Source: Bacteroidales bacterium UBA6340 (GTDB lineage Bacteria; Bacteroidota; Bacteroidia; Bacteroidales; Paludibacteraceae). From it: a DNA stretch of 21,523 bases. Of this stretch, positions 15,328 through 21,523 are shown in pieces (the stretch's first letter is position 1; each line of letters starts with the position of its first letter). Below the pieces are notes generated by a model. The model was not told the origin of the DNA and searched no databases. It saw nothing but the letters and a program-made list of their open reading frames with translations. The position numbers and the translations under genes are program-made. The DNA is taken from the NCBI GenBank assembly GCA_002440265.1, contig DJSG01000039.1:12506-34028 (forward strand), read 5' to 3'.

Positions 15328-15359
15328 TTTGTGTAAGTCAATTATTTTTAGTACCTTTG
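15328..15359 (+). promoter_or_regulatory. Promoter of rsfS-ftsH
   Basis: TTTG (15328-15331), exactly 20 nt, and TACCTTTG (15352-15359) are a full consensus match. The predicted start near 15366 leaves a leader of about 70 nt before the rsfS ATG at 15435. It also rules out the in-frame ATG at 15324, which lies upstream of the promoter. Confidence 0.85.
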
Positions 15360-15434
15360 CCGCGAGTTTGCCATATTGGCAGAACGCTTATACAACCGAG
15401 AATTGCGGCTGGCAGCAGCCGGCAGACAGACAAG

Positions 15435-15797
15435 ATGAAAGAAGTTTCAACCAAAAAACTGTTAGATACCATTGTAGAGGGTATCCAAAACCGTAAGGGA
15501 CACCGTATTGTGATTGTGGATTTGCGCCGCCTGAAAGACGCGCCCGTGGACTATTTCGTGATAGCAGAAGGCAACTCGAACACCCAAGTGGTGGCGATAG
15601 CCGACGAGGTGGACGACCATGTGCGCACCACCACCCACGTGCACCCGTTGGCAATCGACGGGCGCGACAACGCCGAGTGGATAGCCATGGACTATGGCAC
15701 GATATTTGTCCATATCATGCAGCGGGAGCCCCGTGCGTACTACGACATCGAGCACCTGTGGGCAGACGGCAAACTGACCGAGATACCCGAAGAGTAA
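15435..15797 (+). CDS. rsfS: Ribosome silencing factor RsfS
   Basis: A 120-aa protein of the RsfS/Iojap family, the usual length in Bacteroidota. Conserved blocks are LKDAPVDYFVIAEGNSNTQV (34-53), DYGTIFVHIMQ (about 86-96) and REPRAYYDIEHLWADG (about 97-112). It binds ribosomal protein uL14 (L14) on the large subunit and blocks subunit joining when nutrients are scarce. The ATG at 15435 was chosen because the family N-terminus begins there and the only longer alternative starts ahead of the promoter. ftsH follows after 32 nt on the same strand, an arrangement well known in Bacteroidales, so the pair is probably one transcript. Confidence 0.94.
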   Translation: MKEVSTKKLLDTIVEGIQNRKGHRIVIVDLRRLKDAPVDYFVIAEGNSNTQVVAIADEVDDHVRTTTHVHPLAIDGRDNAEWIAMDYGTIFVHIMQREPRAYYDIEHLWADGKLTEIPEE

Positions 15798-15829
15798 ATC
15801 CTGACATTAACTATAGAAATCAAAAAGAG

Positions 15830-17893
15830 ATGGCAAATCAACCCAACAACCAAAACCAGCCTCAGAAACCCGGACGCTCACGCCTGTCGTGGCTCTACTA
15901 CGTGGTGATGCTGACGCTGCTGGTGCTGCTGTTCTACCCCTTCGGAGGACGCGGCGTGCAGAAAGACCTGAGTTACACCAAGTTCCAAGCATACATCGAG
16001 AACGATGCGGTGGCATCGCTGGTGGTGAGTGATGACAATACCGCTATGGCGAAGATACGCCCCGAGAGTTATGCCATCGTGTTCGGCAACCGCGAAGAGG
16101 GCGAAGACGTGCGCGGCGAACTGACAGCACTCATCCCGTCGGTGGAGGAGTTCAGCAAGTTCATCGACCAAGTGAACACCAACCGCCAGGCGCAAGGCAA
16201 GGCGGTAATAGATGTAACCTACACGAAATCGCGCGACTACTGGTACCTGATATTGGTGAACGTGCTGCCGCTGCTGCTGATAGTGATGTTCTTCGTGTGG
16301 ATGAGTCGCGGCATAGGCGGCGGTGCCGGTGGGGCTGCCAACATCTTCGGTGTAGGCAAAGCCAAAGCACAAATCATTGACAAGGACAAGAAAGACAAGG
16401 TAACATTCAAAGACGTTGCCGGTCTGGAAGGTGCCAAACAAGAGGTGGAAGAGGTGGTCTCTTTCCTCAAAGACCCGAAGAAATACACCGACCTCGGCGG
16501 TAAGATACCCAAGGGCGTGCTGCTGGTAGGCCCTCCCGGGACAGGTAAGACGTTGCTTGCCAAGGCAGTGGCGGGCGAGGCGAATGTGCCGTTCTTCTCA
16601 ATGTCGGGTAGCGACTTCGTGGAGATGTTCGTGGGCGTGGGTGCCAGCCGTGTGCGCGACCTGTTCCGCCAAGCCAAAGAGAAAGCACCCGCTATCATCT
16701 TCATCGACGAGATAGACGCTGTGGGGCGTGCCCGCGGGCGCAACTCGTTTGCAAGCGGGGGCAACGACGAGCGGGAATCGACGCTAAACCAGTTGCTGAC
16801 GGAGATGGACGGCTTCGGCACCAACTCGGGTGTCATCATACTGGCTGCCACCAACCGTGCCGATGTGCTTGACCCCGCGCTGCTGCGTGCAGGGCGTTTC
16901 GACCGGCAGATACACGTGGAACTGCCCGACCTGCAGGAGCGCAAAGAGATATTCGAGGTGCATCTGAAGCCTTTGAAGTTGGATAATACGGTAGATGTCA
17001 ACCTCCTTGCCAAGCAGACCCCGGGGTTCTCGGGTGCGGACATTGCCAACGTGTGCAACGAGGCGGCATTGATTGCTGCCCGCAACAACCACAAGAAAGT
17101 AGGCAAACAGGACTTTATGGACGCGGTGGACCGTATCATAGGCGGTCTCGAGCGCAAGAACAAGATAATGACCGACGAGGAGAAACGCTCGGTGGCTTAT
17201 CATGAGGCAGGGCACGCCACTATCTCGTGGCTGCTGCGGTACGGCAATCCGCTGGTGAAGGTGACCATCGTGCCTCGCGGTGTGGCATTGGGTGCGGCAT
17301 GGTATCTGCCCGAGGAGCGGCAACTGACCAACCGTGAGCATATCCTCGACGACCTCTGCTCGCTACTGGGCGGACGTGCCGCCGAGGAGGTGTTCCTGCA
17401 CCAGACTTCGACAGGCGCACTCAACGACCTTGAGCGCGCCACCAAGCAGGCGTATGCCATGGTGGCATACTATGGTATGTCCGACAAACTGCAGAACGTC
17501 AGTTTCTATGACTCCACAGGGCGTTACGACTACGGACTCACCAAGCCCTATTCGGAAAAGACGGCGGAACTGATTGACGAAGAGACATCGGCGATTATTG
17601 CCACGCAGATGGAGCGTGCCAAACAGATACTGCAAGAGCATGCCGAGGGGCACAACCGCATCGCGCAACTGCTGATTGAGCATGAGGTCATCACCTCGGA
17701 GGACGTGGCGGCTATCCTTGGTCCGCGCCCGTGGAAGAGCCGCGAAGACGAGATAATAGAGGCTAACGAGGCTATGCAGGAGGCAGAGAAGAAAGCCGAA
17801 GAGAAGAGCGGAGAGACTGCCCCGAAAGAGGAAGACAAGGCTGCAGAACCGGCACCTGATAATCAGGACGATACAGAGAAAATGACAAAATAA
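15830..17893 (+). CDS. ftsH: ATP-dependent zinc metalloprotease FtsH
   Basis: A 687-aa membrane-anchored AAA+ protease, starting at the ATG at 15830 (MANQPNNQNQPQKPG); a longer frame back to 15677 would run through the end of rsfS. Transmembrane helices lie at about 20-38 and 137-158, flanking a periplasmic domain. The AAA module has Walker A GPPGTGKT (234-241), Walker B IIFIDEID (289-296) and the second region of homology TNRADVLDPALLRAGRFDR (341-359). The zinc protease site is HEAGH (458-462), with the third ligand Asp in TSTGALNDLE (about D533). It degrades misassembled membrane proteins and short-lived regulators. The C-terminal 40 residues are a charged, low-complexity Glu/Lys tail. The cdsA gene that often follows ftsH in this order is not here; an M16 peptidase gene follows instead. 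Confidence 0.96.
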   Translation: MANQPNNQNQPQKPGRSRLSWLYYVVMLTLLVLLFYPFGGRGVQKDLSYTKFQAYIENDAVASLVVSDDNTAMAKIRPESYAIVFGNREEGEDVRGELTALIPSVEEFSKFIDQVNTNRQAQGKAVIDVTYTKSRDYWYLILVNVLPLLLIVMFFVWMSRGIGGGAGGAANIFGVGKAKAQIIDKDKKDKVTFKDVAGLEGAKQEVEEVVSFLKDPKKYTDLGGKIPKGVLLVGPPGTGKTLLAKAVAGEANVPFFSMSGSDFVEMFVGVGASRVRDLFRQAKEKAPAIIFIDEIDAVGRARGRNSFASGGNDERESTLNQLLTEMDGFGTNSGVIILAATNRADVLDPALLRAGRFDRQIHVELPDLQERKEIFEVHLKPLKLDNTVDVNLLAKQTPGFSGADIANVCNEAALIAARNNHKKVGKQDFMDAVDRIIGGLERKNKIMTDEEKRSVAYHEAGHATISWLLRYGNPLVKVTIVPRGVALGAAWYLPEERQLTNREHILDDLCSLLGGRAAEEVFLHQTSTGALNDLERATKQAYAMVAYYGMSDKLQNVSFYDSTGRYDYGLTKPYSEKTAELIDEETSAIIATQMERAKQILQEHAEGHNRIAQLLIEHEVITSEDVAAILGPRPWKSREDEIIEANEAMQEAEKKAEEKSGETAPKEEDKAAEPAPDNQDDTEKMTK

Positions 17894-18046
17894 TGCATTT
17901 TTTTGTCCGGAAAGTGTAGTTTTTTGCCTCTTTTTGCGTTATATATATAGAAACATGCGTCTCGGGGAGTGAGGAATGGGAGCAGAGAGTACGGACGCAA
18001 GACAAGAATTGGAAACAAGGGATAGCAACTAACAAGTAAATCTATT
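17894..18046 (+). other. Leader/intergenic region between ftsH and the M16 peptidase gene
   Basis: A 153-nt gap. The start is T-rich, with GACAAAA (17884-17890), overlapping the ftsH stop, able to pair with a T-run ending in GTC (about 17907), a weak terminator candidate. TCTTTTTG (17929-17936) is an imperfect -7 box; the nearest TTTG (17902-17905) is 23 nt away, a little too far. An 11-nt T/A alternation (about 17940-17950) follows. I cannot decide whether the M16 gene has its own promoter. Confidence 0.35.
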
Positions 18047-20854
18047 ATGAAGAAACTCATTCTTAGCACATTCGTGCTGGCGTTGGGCTTGACCGCCGCA
18101 GCGCAACAACCGCAGCCGCTGCCTATTGACTCGGCTGTACGAGTAGGGCACCTTGACAACGGGTTGACCTACTACATCCGCCACAACGAGTACCCCAAAC
18201 AGCGTGCCGAGTTCCATATCGCGCAGGCAGTGGGTGCTATCCTCGAAGAGGACAACCAGAACGGTCTGGCGCACTTCCTCGAGCACATGGCATTCAACGG
18301 CACAGAGCATTTCCCCGGCAAGGGTATCATCGAGTACTTCGAGTCTATCGGTGTGAACTTCGGCGGAAACATCAATGCCTACACCTCGTTGGACGAGACC
18401 GTGTATCGTCTCTCCGATGTGCCTACCTACCGCGAGGGTATTGTTGACTCCGCCTTGTTGGTGATGCACGACTGGGCGTGCGGTCTGTCGCTTCTGCCCG
18501 AAGAGATTGATGCCGAGCGCGGTGTCATTCGCGAGGAGTGGCGCACAGGTGCAGATGCCAACCGCCGTATGTGGAAAGCCATCAACCCGCTCAAGTACCC
18601 AAACAGCCAATACGCAAAGCGCGATGTGATTGGTGACACGGCTGTCATCAACAACTTCGCTTACGATGCACTCCGCTCCTACTACCACAAGTGGTATGGT
18701 CCTGACAACCAGGCTATCATTGTAGTAGGCGACATCAATGTGGACACTGTTGAGGCAAAGATTAAAGCCCTGTGGGCAGATGTGCCGGCACGTGAGAACC
18801 GTGGCGAGCGTCCGCTCTACTCCGTGGACGACAACGCAGAACCTATTGTGGCTATTGTTACCGACCAAGAGGCGCAATACACCCGTATTGCATTGGACTA
18901 CAAGAAAGCCAAACTGCCTAAGGCTCTGCGCGGTACCGATGTGGACTATATGCTGTCGATGATGCACAACCTCATCTGCGGTATGCTCAACAACCGCTTG
19001 CAAGACTTGGCTATGGACCCCAACGCCTCTTTCGTAGGCGCAGGCTCTTACTATGGCGAGTTGGTGAAAGAGAAAGACGCATTTGTGGCAATCTATGTGA
19101 CAAAAGACGCACAGGAGACGCAGGCATACAAAGACCTGCTCACACAAATGGAGAAGATGCGCCGCTATGGCTTCACGCAGTCGGAACTCGACCGCGTATG
19201 GACCGAGACAGAGTCGTCCTACGAGAAGCAATATAACGAGCGCAACTCGGTACGCAACATCACCTATACACGTGAGTATATCCGCAACTTCCTGGACGAT
19301 GAGGTTATCCCGGGTATCGAGTGGGAGTACAAGACCCTCCCGATGCTGCGCCAGATGATTGACCTCGCCTCGCTCAACAAGATGGCAGAGTCGTTCATCA
19401 CCGACGAGAACCTGATTATTGCCATCACCGCACCCGAGAAAGAGAGCGTCAACCTGCCGTCCGAACAGCAGATACGCAGCCTCTTGGCAGAGTCCAAGAC
19501 GTGGGAGATAGCCGCTCCGGTAGAGGAGACTATCCGCACCACCCTGGTCGAGAAAGCACCCAAGGCAGGTAAAATCAAGAAGACCGCCTACAACGAGGCA
19601 CTCGGTACTACCGAATGGACTCTCTCCAACGGCGTGCGCGTTATCCTCAAACCGACCACCTTCAAGCAGGACGAGATACTGATGTCGGCTAACTCGTTTG
19701 GCGGCACCTCCACGGTGTCGGAAATCAGCGATCTGCCCTCGGCACGCTTTGCTACCGACATTGTTGAGTTCTGCGGTATCGGCGACTTCAGCCTGACCGA
19801 GTTGCAAAAGGCACTCACGGGCAAGTATGTGAGCGTCAGCCCGTCTATATCAAGCACCACCGAGTCTATGAGCGGCAGTTCCAATATCAAGGACCTCGAG
19901 ACCATGCTCCAACTCAACTACCTCTACTTCACGGCACCCCGCCGCGACGAGAAAGCATTTGAGGCTCTCAAAGGCATTATGGCTACCCAACTCAAGAACA
20001 AAGAGGCAGAACCCAAATATGCTTGGGGCGACTCTATCAGCCTGATGGCGACCAACTACTCACCGCGTACTATCCTGCAAGACGAGAAGATGCTCGAGGC
20101 GATAGATATGGACAAGGCAATTGCATTCTACAAGAAGCGTTTTGCTAATCCTGCTGACTTCACGTTCTTCTTCACCGGCAACATCGACCCTGCCGATCCC
20201 GCGTTCCAAAAGATGGTATGCACATGGATAGGCGGTATGAAGACCAACAAGAAACATGAGTCGTTTGTGGACAACAATGTGCGTGCACCGCAAGGCATTC
20301 AGAAGAACTACTTCACACGCTCTATGCACACCCGTACGGCGTCTAACTTTATCCAGTACACCTCGTATGACATCCCTTACACGATGGAGAATATGCTCAA
20401 TCTGCGTATGATTGGCCGTATCCTCAGCACACGCTACCTGGAGTCTATCCGTGAGCGCGAGGGTGGTTCGTATGGCGTAGGTGTGGCAGGTCGCTTGTAT
20501 CGCAATCCTGTGGCAGAGGCTGAGTTGCTTATGCAGTTCGACACCGACCCCGAGAAGCAGGAGAAACTGATGGGTATCATTCACGAAGAGGTGCAGACTA
20601 TCATTGACAACGGTCCGTTGGCTACCGACCTCGGCAAGGAGAAAGAGTCCATGCTTAAGGACTATGACGAGAACCTCGAGAAGAACGGCTATTGGCTCAA
20701 CACCATTCTCTATCGCTACTACATCTACGGCGAGAACTACCTCACTGACTACCCCGCAGCAGTACGCGCTTTGTCGGCAGAGTCCGTACAGAGTATGCTC
20801 CGCAAACTTGTCAGTGCAGGCAATATGTTCGAGGTGGTAATGCTGCCCGAATAA
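18047..20854 (+). CDS. Secreted M16 (insulinase/pitrilysin) family zinc peptidase
   Basis: A 935-aa protein. MKKLILSTFVLALGLTAAA is a Sec signal with likely cleavage before QQPQ, so it is periplasmic or exported. The inverted zinc motif HFLEH (76-80) is followed 77 residues later by the third ligand E157 in AERGVIREEW, matching HxxEH-x76-E. Around it are LDNGLTYYIRHNEYP, MAFNGTEHFPGKGI and FGGNINAYTSLDETVY, typical of the Bacteroidota insulinase proteins. A second, non-catalytic M16 half begins at about 520 (TEWTLSNGVRVILKPTTFK) and includes the substrate-clamp region SIREREGGSYGVGVAG (about 801-816). This large two-half form usually cleaves peptides within a closed chamber. The substrate is unknown. 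It is followed by a strong terminator and is probably monocistronic or weakly linked to ftsH. Confidence 0.92.
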   Translation: MKKLILSTFVLALGLTAAAQQPQPLPIDSAVRVGHLDNGLTYYIRHNEYPKQRAEFHIAQAVGAILEEDNQNGLAHFLEHMAFNGTEHFPGKGIIEYFESIGVNFGGNINAYTSLDETVYRLSDVPTYREGIVDSALLVMHDWACGLSLLPEEIDAERGVIREEWRTGADANRRMWKAINPLKYPNSQYAKRDVIGDTAVINNFAYDALRSYYHKWYGPDNQAIIVVGDINVDTVEAKIKALWADVPARENRGERPLYSVDDNAEPIVAIVTDQEAQYTRIALDYKKAKLPKALRGTDVDYMLSMMHNLICGMLNNRLQDLAMDPNASFVGAGSYYGELVKEKDAFVAIYVTKDAQETQAYKDLLTQMEKMRRYGFTQSELDRVWTETESSYEKQYNERNSVRNITYTREYIRNFLDDEVIPGIEWEYKTLPMLRQMIDLASLNKMAESFITDENLIIAITAPEKESVNLPSEQQIRSLLAESKTWEIAAPVEETIRTTLVEKAPKAGKIKKTAYNEALGTTEWTLSNGVRVILKPTTFKQDEILMSANSFGGTSTVSEISDLPSARFATDIVEFCGIGDFSLTELQKALTGKYVSVSPSISSTTESMSGSSNIKDLETMLQLNYLYFTAPRRDEKAFEALKGIMATQLKNKEAEPKYAWGDSISLMATNYSPRTILQDEKMLEAIDMDKAIAFYKKRFANPADFTFFFTGNIDPADPAFQKMVCTWIGGMKTNKKHESFVDNNVRAPQGIQKNYFTRSMHTRTASNFIQYTSYDIPYTMENMLNLRMIGRILSTRYLESIREREGGSYGVGVAGRLYRNPVAEAELLMQFDTDPEKQEKLMGIIHEEVQTIIDNGPLATDLGKEKESMLKDYDENLEKNGYWLNTILYRYYIYGENYLTDYPAAVRALSAESVQSMLRKLVSAGNMFEVVMLPE

Positions 20855-20879
20855 TATACATATCTGTATAGAAACAGCA

Positions 20880-20912
20880 ACGCCCGCTGCCATGTGAGAT
20901 AGCAGCGGGCGT
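20880..20912. terminator. Bidirectional terminator between M16 and GH97 genes
   Basis: A perfect 11-bp GC-rich stem ACGCCCGCTGC (20880-20890) / GCAGCGGGCGT (20902-20912) has an 11-nt loop. The plus-strand tail is CTTTCTCG, and on the minus strand the hairpin is followed by TGCTGTTTCT. It lies between converging stop codons at 20854 and 20966, so it can serve both genes. Confidence 0.85.
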
Positions 20913-20965
20913 CTTTCTCGAGTAACTGTAGTTACATGGCTCTTTTACAAGTTAGGCATCCGTTC

Positions 20966-21523
20966 TTACTCTGCTTTGAGGCGGATGGCGAAGCCGCCGC
21001 CAGAGGCGAGGCGGAGGGTGAGGGGGGCGGAGATAGCGGTTATTTGGAGGGTATCAATGACCGTAGCATAGGGGTTGGTCTGCCAGTCGGCATCGGGGGC
21101 ATCACGGTAGATCTGCGCCGTATAAACTCTGTTCGTATGCGCCGTGTCTCTGTTCGGCGAGGTGGTCTCTGCATCCCCATCAAAGAGGAATGACCAGTCG
21201 AGGGTGATGTTGCGGGGTGTATCGTCATTGACGGCACCGATGTACCAGTCGGCAGAGTGGCGGTCTTGGCGTGCCATAACGAGGTATTTGCCTATCTCGC
21301 CCGAAAGCAAGCGGGACTGCTCCCAGTCGCACGGCACATCGCGAATGAATTGGAACTCTGCAGGGTGCTTCATATAGTTCTCGGGCAGGTCGCACGCCAT
21401 CTGGAGCGGCGAGTACATAGTAACAAAGAGTCCGAGTTGGTTTGCCAGCGTAGCATGTACGCGGGTGTTCGGTTGCACAGGGTTGTCGAAATTGAACACG
21501 CCCGGGGTATAGTCAGCGGGACC
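20966..21523 (-). CDS. GH97 family glycoside hydrolase, C-terminal part (5' end outside window)
   Basis: The last 185 residues of a GH97 enzyme; the reading frame stays open through the right edge (…GPADYTPGVFNFDNP), so the gene is partial because of the window, not a natural truncation. The end of the catalytic barrel shows QLGLFVTMYSPLQMACDLPENY and FQFIRDVPCDWEQSRLLSGEIGKYLVMARQD, the blocks of SusB-like GH97 proteins. The all-beta C-terminal domain begins around WYIGAVNDDTPRNITLDWSFL. GH97 enzymes are calcium-dependent exo-acting alpha-glucosidases or alpha-galactosidases, usually periplasmic. The catalytic residues that distinguish retaining from inverting members lie mostly outside the window, so the specificity is open. 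Confidence 0.9.
   Translation of the reverse strand, partial: GPADYTPGVFNFDNPVQPNTRVHATLANQLGLFVTMYSPLQMACDLPENYMKHPAEFQFIRDVPCDWEQSRLLSGEIGKYLVMARQDRHSADWYIGAVNDDTPRNITLDWSFLFDGDAETTSPNRDTAHTNRVYTAQIYRDAPDADWQTNPYATVIDTLQITAISAPLTLRLASGGGFAIRLKAE

Noticed and set aside
15324..15434. N-terminal extension of RsfS from the ATG at 15324
   Set aside because: It would start upstream of the consensus promoter and adds sequence unlike the family.
13299..18050. Identical 12-nt AATCTATTATGA around the start codons at 13307 and 18047
   Set aside because: Short and A/T-rich; it fits the common A/T-rich initiation context of Bacteroidota and is not enough for a shared control element.
18029..19807. A 592-codon open frame on the minus strand opposite the M16 peptidase
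   Set aside because: A shadow frame of a well-supported peptidase gene; composition is Val/Leu/His-rich without any family motif.

Overview
The window looks like chromosomal DNA from a member of the Bacteroidota, most likely order Bacteroidales. The evidence is the promoter grammar (TTTG, 20 nt, TAnnTTTG, seen before several genes and never a sigma70-type box), the lack of strong Shine-Dalgarno sites, SPII lipoproteins, a GH97 glycosidase, an rsfS-ftsH pair, a MutL of the Bacteroidales type, and a secreted Ig-domain protein whose C-terminus resembles type IX secretion tails. I cannot name the genus. Gene content is mostly housekeeping. I found no CRISPR array, tRNA, rRNA, transposase or phage gene.

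Layout. (1) 1-4518, minus strand: a promoter at 4487-4518 drives a compact operon of mannose-1-phosphate guanylyltransferase, a GH133 glycogen debranching enzyme and a GT4 glycogen-synthase-like glycosyltransferase, with a 4-nt gap and then a 4-nt ATGA overlap. (2) 4735-5577, minus strand: an unrecognised 280-aa lipoprotein. It is transcribed divergently from (3) 5749-10362, plus strand: a four-gene run of an OmpA-like/TPR lipoprotein, a 79-aa tail-anchored protein, mutL, and a single-domain 5'-nucleotidase-type metallophosphatase that overlaps mutL. (4) 10496-12781, minus strand: a PcrA/UvrD helicase convergent with the previous operon, with an unusual leader made of six 22-bp repeats. (5) 12788-13306: a gene-free, repeat-rich region with heptamer and 11-mer arrays and two divergent promoters. 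(6) 13307-15250: the secreted Ig-like multidomain protein, closed by a strong terminator. (7) 15328-17893: promoter, rsfS (ribosome silencing) and ftsH (membrane protease). (8) 18047-20854: a large secreted M16 zinc peptidase. (9) 20966-21523, minus strand: the C-terminal part of a GH97 glycosidase, cut by the right edge and sharing a bidirectional terminator with the M16 gene.

How they fit together: the left operon serves storage polysaccharide metabolism and GDP-mannose supply, the centre combines envelope proteins with mismatch repair and DNA unwinding, and the right half covers protein quality control, proteolysis and glycan degradation.

The least explained material is non-coding. A compound repeat (an ATGCRYA heptamer array, a 10-bp spacer and an 11-bp array) occurs twice in opposite orientation about 13 kb apart, with an extra heptamer array nearby. 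A degenerate 22-bp array fills the pcrA leader, and a three-unit 11-bp array sits just before mutL. I see no convincing new multi-gene defence or mobile system.
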